Counted from the first letter of the stretch, positions 9,771 to 17,860 are shown. The stretch is 64,000 bases of DNA from JAVJSD01 sp040219575 (GCA_040219575.1 JAVJSD010000028.1:62001-126000); one strand, 5' to 3'. Notes: generated by a model not told the origin, from the sequence alone. Numbers and translations are program-made.

Positions 9771-10085
9771 ATGAGTGACATGGGAGCCCCCGCGCCCTTT
9801 TTCTGGATTCTCCAGAATCAAGAGGTCGAGGGTCTGTCCGCGTATCGCCACCCATTGGTAGCTGGAGACTGCGTGGTATTGTTTGACAATCGCGAAAGCG
9901 AGCCAGTCGTTGTTTTCGAGGATTCGAGCGTGAAATACGTTTGGAAAATGATCCTCGCGGAAGAGCTTCGCCCGCTGCTCGAACAGCTGATTCAGAGCGG
10001 GTGCCAAGTGATTCATGTCAACGCCATGCCGCCGTACAACGGCCTTCAGATTGCCGAATTTCTGGAACAATCGCGTGGGATCTGA
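9771..10085 (+). CDS. Hypothetical protein at the left end of the element
   Basis: The 104-residue product starts MSDMGAPAPFFWILQNQ. I chose ATG 9771 because the frame extending upstream would run through the tRNA gene, and ggag lies about 9 bases before this ATG. There are no transmembrane segments and no motif I recognise. The composition is mixed, with 'GDCVVLFDNRESEPVVVFED' suggesting an alternating beta structure. It lies between attL and the convergent integrase gene, where small excision or immunity genes are often found, but there is no direct evidence for either role. Confidence 0.6.
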   Translation: MSDMGAPAPFFWILQNQEVEGLSAYRHPLVAGDCVVLFDNRESEPVVVFEDSSVKYVWKMILAEELRPLLEQLIQSGCQVIHVNAMPPYNGLQIAEFLEQSRGI

Positions 10086-10128
10086 GTAGAGCTTTACGCA
10101 CTTCCGCCTGAGGCAGCGCATCAGGGCG

Positions 10129-11256
10129 TCAGCCACCGGACTTCGCCAACACATCCGGCACGTGCAGCGAGCCCACGGCCTCGTCCACCTGGCGGACCAT
10201 GTTGATGTATCGCTGGGTCGTAGCGAACGCCTTGTGCCGCATCAGAGCCTGTAGCGTCGTCGCTGGCAGCCTCGCCGCGTTCTGGGTGGCGAACGCCCTG
10301 CGAAGGTCGTGGAAGCCGTAGACGTGGCAGGAGGGCGTGCATTCGTGCTGCTCGTTGCAGTCGAGCTTGATGCCGGCAGCCCGCTGGATGTCGCCGAACT
10401 GCTCCCAGAGCTTTTTGCGTTCATGCGGCCAGGGGAAGACGAGCGCCGAGAAACTGGGGATGCTGCGCAGGTGCTCAACGACCACGTCGTGGAGGGGCGC
10501 GACTTCATCCCTTCCGCCCTTGTTGTCGGATGCCCTGGTGATTGCTGTGCCGTTCACCAAGTCGAGGTCTTCCCGCCGCAGTGCCAGAGGTTCCCCGACA
10601 CGCCAGCCCGTCATGTAGCAAAAGACGAGCAGCGCCTTCCACCAGTCACCAGCCGGGTACGGCAGTCCCTCGGGCATGGTCGCCTTGTCGCACTCCTTGT
10701 AGATTTTGGCGAAGTGCTCCGGCGTGATGAACCGTGGGAGCTTGGTTGGCTCTTTCAGCATGCGAAACTTCGGGACGCGGGCGAGGTAGCCCCATTCGTG
10801 GGCGACGTTCAGCACCGCTTTGAGATGTCGCAGGTCCTTGTTGACGGTGGCGGGTGAGATGGTGCTGCCTTTCTTCAAGCCACGCTCAACACGCCGCTTG
10901 GCGATGAAAGCGTCCATCGTCTGAGTTTTGATTGTCTCTACGCGACCGGGTTTGGCGATCCGCTTGAAGTGCGCCATCGATTCCAACGTGAGGCGTTTCG
11001 ATTGCGGTTTCATGGAGGCCGCGATCTTCTCTTTGAACTCCGCTTCAAATTCCTTCCATGTCTTGCGGGCGTTGGACTGGTACACACCGGCAGCCAGTTG
11101 CCCCTCGACCTTGCGGCTGAACTTTACTGCCATAGAGTGCGAGCCGATCTTCTTCCGTCGCTTCTTTCCATCCGGCTCGTACCAACCCACGTACCATGGG
11201 GCTTCGTCGCCCAGTTCCTGCTTCTGGCGGTGATCTTGGAACAACCATGCTTTCAT
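10129..11256 (-). CDS. int: Tyrosine recombinase / phage-type integrase
   Basis: ATG 11256 (MKAWLFQDHRQKQELG) is preceded by GGAG at 9 bases and gives 375 residues, the usual integrase size. The N-terminal part resembles an arm-binding and core-binding SAM-like domain ('TISPATVNKDLRHLKAVLNVAHEWG'). Catalytic elements are 'TGWRVGEPLAL' (first Arg), 'YGFHDLRRAFAT' (His-x-x-Arg), 'LMRHKAFATTQRYINM' (His and nucleophile Tyr near residue 350). It should catalyse integration and excision between the 60-bp att sites. It reads towards attL, the usual position for tRNA-targeting elements. Its C-terminal end lies about 430 bp from the att core. Confidence 0.95.
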   Translation of the reverse strand: MKAWLFQDHRQKQELGDEAPWYVGWYEPDGKKRRKKIGSHSMAVKFSRKVEGQLAAGVYQSNARKTWKEFEAEFKEKIAASMKPQSKRLTLESMAHFKRIAKPGRVETIKTQTMDAFIAKRRVERGLKKGSTISPATVNKDLRHLKAVLNVAHEWGYLARVPKFRMLKEPTKLPRFITPEHFAKIYKECDKATMPEGLPYPAGDWWKALLVFCYMTGWRVGEPLALRREDLDLVNGTAITRASDNKGGRDEVAPLHDVVVEHLRSIPSFSALVFPWPHERKKLWEQFGDIQRAAGIKLDCNEQHECTPSCHVYGFHDLRRAFATQNAARLPATTLQALMRHKAFATTQRYINMVRQVDEAVGSLHVPDVLAKSGG

Positions 11257-11456
11257 CGTCGAATCTCCAGTCGGCTTCATCGGCTTCAAGAACCCACCCG
11301 CCGCCGGTTGAAGCCGATAGCCCGGCGACGGGCGGGAAAAGGTCACTTGGACTTCAGTCTTTGATTGCGGACAATTCGCCTTGCGGTTTTGGACGGCAGC
11401 CGAAGTCGCTCTAATGAATAGCGGAACGCCCGGTACGCCTTGCAGGATTCCCCGCA

Positions 11457-12212
11457 ATGACCAGAAAAGGAGCTTGCCATCTCTGTGGGCAGGTGAAGAG
11501 CCTGCAGAACAGTCATGTGGTTCCACGGTTCGGCTACAAGCGGTATGTGGCGAACCATGCACGCGGTGGTCGGTTCGTCGACCTGGAAGCGGGGTACGCC
11601 CATAATCGCCAATTGAAGCGATACTGGTTCTGCAAATCGTGCGAAGGTCAATTCGCTGAGACCCATGCGGGCACCTTCTTGTCTAATGTTGATTCCTCTC
11701 CAAACGAGGGGAGTTATCCGTACTCCGGCGATCTCCTGCGTTTCGCTGTTTCGCTCTCATGGCGATGTGCCAAGTACAACAAGCCCGCAACTCAATCGCA
11801 TCCAGATCGCGGACTACTCACACGGCCGATGCGTTACTGGAAGGACTTCCTGCGACAACGCAAGCTGTCTCCGAACCCATACTCGCAACATGCGTTCATC
11901 GCATTTGGTGAAAACATTCCCGAGATAAACGCAGAGTGGAAGCAGACGATGGGCAATCAGATTTTCCCAGAGGAGCGAATCGTGTTTTCGCGAATCGGCC
12001 CGATGGTTGTCTTCGGCTTCCTCGACAAGCGACACCTCAACCGTACGGAACGACGGATTTGCGAGGGCAGTGAACTCTCTTGCGCTAGCGGAGTGGTGTT
12101 TTCAATCCACAAGGGGCGAAGGGAGTCGTTGTTGACGGAAGGCATGGCGAGGGTCTTGGACAATGTCGAGCTTCGCTGCATCAAACGGAGCTCCCGAGTA
12201 AAGGGAAGATAA
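11457..12212 (+). CDS. HNH-like / treble-clef zinc protein, hypothetical
   Basis: The 251-residue product begins MTRKGACHLCGQ and continues 'LQNSHVVPRFGYK', with 'FCKSCEGQF' about 45 residues later. The CxxC ... SHVVPRF ... CxxC pattern is that of a treble-clef HNH-like fold seen in uncharacterised bacterial proteins with 'SHIIPKF' motifs. Nuclease activity is possible, but the second Asn/His of a canonical HNH site is not obvious. It is divergent from the integrase gene, with 200 bp between their starts. Base composition is lower in GC than the host flanks, which suggests cargo from elsewhere. Confidence 0.65.
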   Translation: MTRKGACHLCGQVKSLQNSHVVPRFGYKRYVANHARGGRFVDLEAGYAHNRQLKRYWFCKSCEGQFAETHAGTFLSNVDSSPNEGSYPYSGDLLRFAVSLSWRCAKYNKPATQSHPDRGLLTRPMRYWKDFLRQRKLSPNPYSQHAFIAFGENIPEINAEWKQTMGNQIFPEERIVFSRIGPMVVFGFLDKRHLNRTERRICEGSELSCASGVVFSIHKGRRESLLTEGMARVLDNVELRCIKRSSRVKGR

Positions 12213-12264
12213 GCCAACCGGCGCGCCAAAGGTGGGGGCGACGCGCCGGGCGGCGGGGAATCAA

Positions 12265-12780
12265 TCACGCCAGCCTGAAGTCCATCCCTTGCGAATCCAG
12301 CGGCTCAAGGTCAGCAGCCAAATTCCGGTATCGCTCAAGGTCGCTTTCCTCATACGGTCGCCAGCGATCGCCGCCCCACACTTCGACAGCCAGCCACTTA
12401 TCCTCGTGGACGGGCTCGAATGACACTCGCCAACCGCCTGGGCGACTGCCATCGCGGGTCGCTCTGGCGTAAAGCTCTTTTGCGACTCTCGGCTTCATGC
12501 CGCTCATTCGTTTGTACTCAGTCCATCCATACGGCGCAGTCTCTTCCGCCACGCGAACCCGCGCCATTCCGAACAGCCTATCCGCTTCGCTGAACTCAAA
12601 CGTGTAGATACGCCCTTCCTTGATTCGCGCAGGTATAGCCGTCGGCTCGCAATCCTCTCGGACGGTGAACCACACGGCTTGCTCGCGCTTGCGCACGCCT
12701 AGGGTTGAACATCGAATGACGGCGGTTTCCAAAATCTCAACCAGACATCCTCCCTTTGTGTAATGAAAAATCATCGTCAT
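12265..12780 (-). CDS. Hypothetical protein, possible ADP-ribosyltransferase-like fold
   Basis: The 171-residue product starts MTMIFHYTKGGCLVEILET. Its opening 'FHYT..G.LVEIL.T..I' followed by 'AVWFTVRED' weakly resembles DarT/DUF2971-type ART-like proteins, which begin with an aromatic-His-Tyr-Thr segment and a later 'vWfs' strand. The resemblance is only a pattern and no catalytic Glu is assigned. ATG 12774 is an alternative start. The start at 12780 has GGGAG four bases upstream. The gene reads towards the HNH-like gene, 52 bases away. Confidence 0.55.
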   Translation of the reverse strand: MTMIFHYTKGGCLVEILETAVIRCSTLGVRKREQAVWFTVREDCEPTAIPARIKEGRIYTFEFSEADRLFGMARVRVAEETAPYGWTEYKRMSGMKPRVAKELYARATRDGSRPGGWRVSFEPVHEDKWLAVEVWGGDRWRPYEESDLERYRNLAADLEPLDSQGMDFRLA

Positions 12781-12855
12781 TCGCTCCCGCTGTTAAGGTT
12801 GGAAACCCGCCGCCGCGCCTCGGGCGAACCTCCGGCGCGGCAGACGGTGAATCGG

Positions 12856-13104
12856 TCACTCGCCGGTCCTCTCTCTCCACTCCTTCAGCAGTTGCCGCGC
12901 AATCGGCAGCCAGTCGTTCTCATCAAAGCGCCACTGCCCCACGCGGCTTGGGTCGCTAGCCCACACCAGCATGTCGTCAACTTCGCGGGCTTCCTGTTCG
13001 GACAACGGGATGTCGTTCTCGAACGCTTCGGCCCACGGAACGTGCGACATTCCCCACGCCAAGATGTGATCCATAATCTTTGCCAACTGATTTTCGGAAA
13101 CCAC
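12856..13104 (-). CDS. Small hypothetical protein
   Basis: About 82 residues starting at GTG 13104 (VVSENQLAKIMDHILAWG), chosen because ggggag lies 8 bases upstream. A longer frame to 13185 lacks such a site. It is acidic and Trp-rich, with 'VDDMLVWASDPSRVGQWRFDENDW', and no domain was recognised. It is the last gene of a minus-strand cluster with 13186-13545 and 13542-14189. Confidence 0.5.
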   Translation of the reverse strand: MVSENQLAKIMDHILAWGMSHVPWAEAFENDIPLSEQEAREVDDMLVWASDPSRVGQWRFDENDWLPIARQLLKEWRERTGE

Positions 13105-13185
13105 GGCCACGCTCCCCGCTCCCCGTGCAGAAGAAAGCCCCCGTCGCCACCGGGGAGCGATGGCGACGACGAGGGCAACGAACAA

Positions 13186-13545
13186 TCACCTATTGTGCAA
13201 CCGCTCGACAATCGACGTCGAGAAGTCGAACACACGCTGCGCCTGCTCAGGCGTCGCGCTAGCCGTGTGGATGGCTCGGCTGGCAACCCTGGTCAGTCGC
13301 CGCACAGCGTTCCGCTCTCCACGAGTCACAACGCCGTGGTGGTGAAGCACAGCGGCAGCAAGGGAAGCCGACGGGGCTTCCAGCGGCGTATTCGCCACGC
13401 GGTCCACATGAGCCTTGAGCGTGGCCTCCAGAGCGATGCGACAGGCAGCGATCGCCAACAGGGCATCGACGTCGCCGGCTTCCACCAGCAACTCACGGGC
13501 TCGCTCCAGCAGCCTACTAGCGGGCTGGGGGGCGTGGATCATCAA
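13186..13545 (-). CDS. Hypothetical helical protein
   Basis: A 119-residue Ala/Leu/Arg-rich protein, probably all-helical (LLERARELLVEAGDVDALLAIAACRIALEATLKAHV). It overlaps the upstream gene's stop by four bases (ATGA), a sign of translational coupling. The helical pattern with 'ALEATLKAHVDRVA' is compatible with a small regulatory or HEPN-like bundle, but no R-x4-6-H motif is evident, so no function is assigned. Confidence 0.6.
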   Translation of the reverse strand: MMIHAPQPASRLLERARELLVEAGDVDALLAIAACRIALEATLKAHVDRVANTPLEAPSASLAAAVLHHHGVVTRGERNAVRRLTRVASRAIHTASATPEQAQRVFDFSTSIVERLHNR

Positions 13546-14189
13546 GTGCCCCCTCTCTGCCCATTGCTGGAAACCGCGAACTGCTCGTGTTCATCATCAG
13601 TCAGCACCAGCGGGCGGATGGCGACGCTCTGCGAGGCGTGGCAGACGCCCATACCGTCCATCAGGCTGAACCAGTAGGTGACGTTTCCCACCGGGCGTGA
13701 GAACTCGACAGCGACGGCCCACCACCGCTTCTCACCAGCCAGGAAAGCCAGGTTCCACTCACGGACGCATTCCAGAGCAGATAGGCGAGTGGCGTACGAA
13801 TCGCCCCCTTCGTTGATGCTCTCTTCGTTGAAGGCGCACCGGGGAATGTCCCACCAGTTGGCCGGCTCGAATCCTTCCGCCTTCCTCGGGTCAACGAGCA
13901 GCACCTCGTACGTGCCGGCGAACACAGCCTCGCCGTCCAGCGTGACGTGCTTCTCCTCGGTGGGCGTGCCGCCGAACTCCTTCATCATCTCGCCGTGCCG
14001 CTTCCATCGAGCGCGTTCCGCCTCGATGAACTGCTCCGCACCCTGGGCGTCGGGCGCGAAATGGTGCGGGTAGTTGTAGTGGAGTTCGTTCGCCCCGTTG
14101 AATCGGGAGTTGTCGGTGTAGACACCGACCACGGGAACGGACTCAACCACCAACTCACGAGACTCGGTACGAATGGTCGCTTGGCTCAT
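13542..14189 (-). CDS. Hypothetical protein with a structured leader
   Basis: The start at ATG 14189 (MSQATIRTESRELVVESVPVV) has GGGAGG five bases upstream. The 215-residue product is soluble and mixed alpha/beta, with no recognised domain; 'YTDNSRFNGANELHYNYPHHFAPDAQGA' and repeated Trp residues are its most distinctive parts. It is the first gene of a three-gene minus-strand cluster. Its leader (14190-14302) can fold into a multi-branched RNA ending in TTTTT (separate entry), so expression may be controlled there. Confidence 0.65.
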   Translation of the reverse strand: MSQATIRTESRELVVESVPVVGVYTDNSRFNGANELHYNYPHHFAPDAQGAEQFIEAERARWKRHGEMMKEFGGTPTEEKHVTLDGEAVFAGTYEVLLVDPRKAEGFEPANWWDIPRCAFNEESINEGGDSYATRLSALECVREWNLAFLAGEKRWWAVAVEFSRPVGNVTYWFSLMDGMGVCHASQSVAIRPLVLTDDEHEQFAVSSNGQRGGT

Positions 14190-14200
14190 CAGAACCTCCC

Positions 14201-14302
14201 TGCGCCCTTGGCGCACGAAAAACCCCGGCTCGCAATCGTGTTGCCTGGCGGCATGTGGAGACCGCCACGCGGGACAAGCCCGCCACGTTCACGAACCGGG
14301 GT
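14201..14302 (-). promoter_or_regulatory. Multibranch RNA structure in the leader of the 13542-14189 gene
   Basis: On the minus strand a 7-bp closing stem (14296-14302 with 14222-14228) encloses three hairpins: gcggg-5 nt-cccgc (14269-14283), a 6-bp stem at 14246-14267 with a 10-nt loop, and a weak gcaa/ttgc stem (14232-14244). The closing stem is followed by TTTTT, then a 6-bp, 3-nt-loop hairpin (14201-14215) just before the ribosome binding site. The size and four-way layout resemble a tRNA, but the anticodon and T loops are the wrong lengths. A cis-regulatory leader is the likelier reading. Confidence 0.4.
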
Positions 14303-14384
14303 GTTTTGGTGCGATGCATCTGAGAACTCCGCATGTGCGCCTACACGGCGCTTTGGCGTCCCTGATGTACAACACCGCCCGGGT

Positions 14385-14430
14385 GGCTAGCAAGCCTCTC
14401 TTGAGGGCTAGCAAGAACGGGGGGCTAGCA
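14385..14430 (+). promoter_or_regulatory. Triple GGCTAGCA motif upstream of the 14478 gene
   Basis: Three copies of ggctagca start at 14385, 14406 and 14423, just before the gene at 14478. The same octamer or its complement precedes other genes of the element (15737, 20954, 24030, 26435), often about 27-60 bases from the start codon. It may be a -10-type promoter element or an operator. Confidence 0.4.
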
Positions 14431-14477
14431 CGACGACGCCCCTTGCAGGCGGTAGGCTGCTCCCAAAGGAGAAAGCC

Positions 14478-15032
14478 ATGCCCAAAGAGCCGTTCATCGG
14501 AACCGTCGAGTTCACCGCCAAAGTCGTGGCGTCACCCTGCGACTCGCCGGGGGAACTCTGCCAGGAGATCGAGGCGGTCTGCTACGAGTTCACCGACGAA
14601 GACGAGGACATCCAGGCGGGGACGCTTCAGCTTGTCCTGATTCGCGTTCAGGAGGCGGAACGACTGCGGTACAGCCTGTTCGACGTGTTCGACGAGCATT
14701 CACAGGAGTTGTACGAGTTGCACCGAACGCTCTTCGACGACGATGGCGATCTGCGAGGCGACATCCTCGGCGGGATGCTGATCGGCGACGTGCTCTGCAT
14801 CGACGAGATGACGGTGGAGCGTCCCGAAACCGACGTTGCCGTGCGGATGGTGGAGACGGCCGGGACGTTCTTTGTGCCGACTGGGCTGGTGGCTGCCTAC
14901 GATGGCGTGCTCGAACTGACGCCCGACGAGTTAGCCACGCTGGGCTTCAGGCACCTCGGGAAATTCGTCTACACCGAGCGAGGCGGGCCGATTCATCCAG
15001 ATTCAAACGGGAAGCGTCGCGTGGTCGATTAG
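14478..15032 (+). CDS. Hypothetical acidic protein
   Basis: A 184-residue, strongly acidic protein (MPKEPFIGTVEFTAKVVASP; 'YEFTDEDEDIQAGTLQLVLIRVQEAERLRYSLFDVFDEHSQELYELHRTLF') with aaaggag 8 bases before ATG 14478. The acidic surface is reminiscent of DNA-mimic antirestriction or antidefence proteins, but no family was recognised, so this is speculation. Its 3' end overlaps the convergent gene 14947-15288 by 86 bases. Confidence 0.7.
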   Translation: MPKEPFIGTVEFTAKVVASPCDSPGELCQEIEAVCYEFTDEDEDIQAGTLQLVLIRVQEAERLRYSLFDVFDEHSQELYELHRTLFDDDGDLRGDILGGMLIGDVLCIDEMTVERPETDVAVRMVETAGTFFVPTGLVAAYDGVLELTPDELATLGFRHLGKFVYTERGGPIHPDSNGKRRVVD

Positions 15033-15288
15033 GCATCTGCGAGAACTGGGACTTGTCCCAATTTCGGCCGTGTGGCAGCATCACCGCCCACTCGTCCAGC
15101 CAGTGAGCCGAGTTGACTTCACAGAGCAGGTCCTCGGCGACGATCTCGTCCACGCCGAACAACTCGACTCCCAGCACCTCCGAACGCGGCGGCACTTGGT
15201 GGGTGTCCTTGGGACGCCATCGTTTTGGCCGTTTCACAAGCACGACGTCGTACAGCACGGTGGCTACCTCAGAGTCTACAGCGGGCAT
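14947..15288 (-). CDS. Small hypothetical protein
   Basis: A 113-residue product (MPAVDSEVATVLYDVVLVKRPKRW). ATG 15288 has AGGAGG five bases upstream, which is strong support for translation. Its 3' end overlaps the convergent 14478-15032 gene by 86 bases, and the last 30 residues may be a tail of low constraint. No motif was recognised. Confidence 0.55.
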   Translation of the reverse strand: MPAVDSEVATVLYDVVLVKRPKRWRPKDTHQVPPRSEVLGVELFGVDEIVAEDLLCEVNSAHWLDEWAVMLPHGRNWDKSQFSQMPNRPRDASRLNLDESARLARCRRISRGA

Positions 15289-15541
15289 GGAATCCTCCTG
15301 CGCATGAGCGCGTACGTGGGCCAGACAAATCCTTGAACAGAGAAGCGTTGTCGTGCACGGTGGCGTACACTTGGGCGGGCAGAATCAGGCGGCCGCCGGA
15401 ACGGGGCAGTTCGGCGGCTGTCTTTTTGCGCTGGCAGTTCCACGAGAACCGATTCAACCGGACGCCCCTGGGCGACAACCGCCGATCGTTTCCTGGAATT
15501 CTGTTGACTCGGCGAATTTCCCTGATAATGCTGGTGGGCAA
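15269..15541 (-). CDS. Doubtful small ORF upstream of 14947-15288
   Basis: A 90-residue basic frame that overlaps the start of the next gene by 20 bases. It would need a TTG start and shows no ribosome binding site. Part of it is antisense to the putative structured RNA at 15392-15612. It could be coding ('ELPRSGGRLILPAQVYATVHDNASLFKDLSGP' looks protein-like), but I rate this low. Confidence 0.25.
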   Translation of the reverse strand: MPTSIIREIRRVNRIPGNDRRLSPRGVRLNRFSWNCQRKKTAAELPRSGGRLILPAQVYATVHDNASLFKDLSGPRTRSCAGGFHARCRL

Positions 15542-15612
15542 GTCGTCAGGTCTCTGCCCCGTCCTGACGGCATATGCCCACGTAGGTTCCTGCCCCGCCT
15601 GCGTGGGTTTTT
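15534..15612 (+). ncRNA. Candidate small RNA: two hairpins with identical C-rich loops and an intrinsic terminator
   Basis: A TTGACT element (15504-15509) and GATAAT (15524-15529) precede the RNA, though spacing is short at 14 bases. Hairpin 1 pairs gtgggca (15534-15540) with tgcccac (15575-15581) and, inside it, 15542-15550 with 15563-15571, leaving loop tctctgccccgt. Hairpin 2 pairs cccacgtagg (15577-15586) with cctgcgtggg (15598-15607), followed by TTTTT. Both loops contain CTGCCCCG. Hairpins 1 and 2 share 15577-15581, so the outer stem of 1 and the terminator compete, as in attenuators. Confidence 0.5.
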
Positions 15613-15830
15613 CATGCGCCGGTTTCAGCCAGAATCGGACGCCCAGCTAGCCGCGTGACGCACGATCAGGGGCTCGGTCGATGCATCGGGCGCGTTTTCG
15701 GAACGTGCGTCCTGGGGCATTCTGGGGCTTCTGGCGTGCTAGCCACCCGATGGCGGTGTTTTTCGTTGCGGCGTGGTTGGCATGCGGCTAGATTCAGGGC
15801 TTCGCAGAGTCTTGAAGGGGAGCCACGCCC

Positions 15831-16046
15831 ATGCAGGTCAAATGTCCGCTATGCACATCGGCTGTTCCCACTCGTGGTGAGCCACCGGGAGCGGACGTGA
15901 TCTGCCCAACGTGCGGACGTGCAGTCGAAATACCGGTGCGTCGGGGATTTCGCGAACGAAAGAAGCGGACAGCCAGCAAGTCGGCTGTGCAGGAAGCGAA
16001 ACCGCCTTGGCTGATCGACTGGGTGCTGCGGCGCTTCGGCAGGTAA
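15831..16046 (+). CDS. Small zinc-ribbon protein
   Basis: A 71-residue protein starting MQVKCPLCTSAVPTRGEPPG, with two CxxC knuckles (CPLC near residue 5, CPTC near residue 25), followed by a basic linker (RRGFRERKKRTASKS) and a C-terminal amphipathic helix 'PPWLIDWVLRRFGR'. The knuckles form a zinc ribbon of the rubredoxin-like kind. 'aagggg' lies upstream of the ATG. It may bind nucleic acid or a partner protein. A ggctagat -10-like element lies about 45 bases upstream. Confidence 0.65.
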   Translation: MQVKCPLCTSAVPTRGEPPGADVICPTCGRAVEIPVRRGFRERKKRTASKSAVQEAKPPWLIDWVLRRFGR

Positions 16047-16124
16047 GGGCTAACGCCCGATTCGATCGAGGGTCTCTTCCGCACTTTTGCACTCCGGCGG
16101 GTAGGCCGCTGGGAAAACACGCGA

Positions 16125-16418
16125 CTAGTGCGGCGGGCGCTTATCAGAATCACCCGCAGGTGGTTGCTGCTGTGCATGTCCGATTCCAGCGAGGCGGCGA
16201 TTGTGAGGCCGGCGAACGAAGCAGTAAATCAACGCGGGGATCGGCCCCAGGAAAATGATCAACAGCAACCACATCAACAGTTGGCTGTCGGGCCTATTCG
16301 ATTCGTAGGTGGCGACATCCACGATCATCCATGTCTGAAAGATAAGCGACACGAGCGCCACGACCATCAACAACTCAAGATGGCCCGGCAAACCGAAGAA
16401 TGCGAAGAATGAAGTCAT
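16125..16418 (-). CDS. Small membrane protein, PLDc_N-like
   Basis: Start ATG 16418 (MTSFFAFFGLPGHLELLMVVA) gives 97 residues with two strong transmembrane helices ('LELLMVVALVSLIFQTWMIV' and 'QLLMWLLLIIFLGPIPALIYCF'), followed by 'VRRPHNRR' and a polar tail. The helix-'WMIVDVA'-helix-'GPIPALIYCFVRR' pattern resembles the phospholipase-D-nuclease N-terminal (PLDc_N) membrane module. Function unknown. Confidence 0.6.
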   Translation of the reverse strand: MTSFFAFFGLPGHLELLMVVALVSLIFQTWMIVDVATYESNRPDSQLLMWLLLIIFLGPIPALIYCFVRRPHNRRLAGIGHAQQQPPAGDSDKRPPH

Positions 16419-16584
16419 AGATGCGATCTCGTACAGGAAGGTGTGCAACAAGTCGGCAACGCCAATTCTAGCGGCGCGGGTCTGCCGTTGCAGCAGTCGA
16501 TTGCTACCGCATGTCGAGCGACAATCAAGGGGCATTCGTTCCCGAGCAGCGGCGAGCCGTCAAGAACTGCGCCGCCGCCAGCGG

Positions 16585-16827
16585 CTATCGCGACACGCCT
16601 CGGGGCCTCGAATCGCGTCTGTCGCCGCTATACTCGGCATTTGTGCCGCCGAAACGGGGCGATTGCCCCGCCTCGGCCAGCTTGCGGCGGTGTTCCTCGG
16701 ATAACTGCTTCCGTCGCCGGGGCCGCATGAGCGACGCCACCCGCTTGAATTCGTCCACGTCGAAGGTGGTGGTCAGTTCCCGGTTGTCGCCGTCCGCCAC
16801 ACGGGAAGACGTGCCCGTACCGGCCAT
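16585..16827 (-). CDS. Small hypothetical basic protein
   Basis: An 80-residue frame (MAGTGTSSRVADGDNRELTTTF) with a helical basic segment 'RPRRRKQLSEEHRRKLAEAGQSPRF'. That segment is like the short 'LSEEHRRKLAEAG' motif found in small plasmid and phage proteins. No clear ribosome binding site is visible, so the start is uncertain. The surrounding 16419-17091 has no other convincing gene. Confidence 0.4.
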   Translation of the reverse strand: MAGTGTSSRVADGDNRELTTTFDVDEFKRVASLMRPRRRKQLSEEHRRKLAEAGQSPRFGGTNAEYSGDRRDSRPRGVSR

Positions 16828-17091
16828 TTGACGACGTCACATTTGTCCCGACGTGACCTGATCCGACGGCACGACTGCACCTGTCTTGCCAATCGTGATC
16901 CTCAGAAGAAAGCGGGCGTCAATTCCGTGAATCGCACGAAAACAACCGTCTGGCTCGGCGGGCGATTTCCGATTCAATTAGTGCCGGCGCAACGGGCGTC
17001 TGCCGACTGGTCGCCGAGTCGGAAACGAACGCCAACCCGGCGAATCTCGCCCACACGGGCCGCCCGCGTGGGCTACAGTTCGTCCCGCCCC

Positions 17092-17532
17092 TCAATCTCC
17101 CATTTTGAGATCGTCAATAAAGCGTTGCGGAATATCCAAATTAGCCTCATTTGAAAATCGCACCATGAGTCCGATCATTTCACGAGAGATCTCTTCCTTG
17201 GTCATGTTGTCCGCAATTGCACGAGTGCGAAGGTCATTTACCTCTTTCGGATGATCTTCAAGCCATTGATTCCATTGTTCGGCAAATGCCTTCTCCTCTG
17301 AAGTAAGCGCTGAGGAACCGGCCCCAGCAATGACGTAGTACGGCCACACGAATGCCTTTGCCGTGGCGACCACCTCACCAAAGAATACCCAATTGAAGAA
17401 GCCGTTGTCGCGTGCGTAGCACCAATTGAAATATGGTGTCGCCAACACCACGCCAATGAAGTAACCGTAGACCAGCAGAGTCACGACCGAACTCAGCACT
17501 TTCCGTATAGGCGACTGCTTTGCATCGCTCAT
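17092..17532 (-). CDS. Hypothetical membrane protein
   Basis: A 146-residue product, MSDAKQSPIRKVLSSVVTLL. It has an N-terminal hydrophobic helix ('VVTLLVYGYFIGVVLATPYF'), a second hydrophobic stretch around 'WVFFGEVVATAKAFVWPYYVIAGAG', then a soluble acidic C-terminal domain of about 70 residues. ttgggggga lies before ATG. The base composition is visibly more AT-rich than the host flanks. No family was recognised. Confidence 0.65.
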   Translation of the reverse strand: MSDAKQSPIRKVLSSVVTLLVYGYFIGVVLATPYFNWCYARDNGFFNWVFFGEVVATAKAFVWPYYVIAGAGSSALTSEEKAFAEQWNQWLEDHPKEVNDLRTRAIADNMTKEEISREMIGLMVRFSNEANLDIPQRFIDDLKMGD

Positions 17533-17674
17533 GGTCGTCCCCCCAATAAGAACTCTGATGAAAGTTCACGTCAACGAAACGCAGTCGGTTCTCTGAACCC
17601 TGAGAGAGGTTAGCTGGTCGTCGGGCGATTGTCTAGCGTTTGCTGATTCAAAGCATGGAGGGCAACATGCCCCG

Positions 17675-17860
17675 TCATTCATATCTCCCGTACCTCCGCC
17701 ACAACTCGGCGACGCTGCCATACGCCCGATACAGCAATTCCACCAAACGCGACTCCTCGTCGTACGGGCTATCGCTCCAGATGTTCGCGGCAACGGCAAG
17801 GCGGCTGTGCGGAACCACCCCGCATAGAAGCTCATCCGGATCGGCCATCCTGCCCTTCAA
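17675..17860 (-). CDS. Small hypothetical protein, third gene of the PD-(D/E)XK cluster
   Basis: About 57-61 residues (MKGRMADPDELLCGVVPHSR; an internal Met gives MADPDELL). It overlaps the upstream small gene by 29 bases. It is Tyr-rich and acidic. It follows 17832-18038 and 18035-18574, suggesting a three-gene unit with the nuclease-like gene first. Function unknown. Confidence 0.45.
   Translation of the reverse strand: MKGRMADPDELLCGVVPHSRLAVAANIWSDSPYDEESRLVELLYRAYGSVAELWRRYGRYE

Noticed and set aside
14222..14302. A tRNA gene on either strand
   Set aside because: The closing stem and size fit, but the anticodon-arm loop has 10 bases, the T-arm loop has 5 and the TTCGA consensus is absent.
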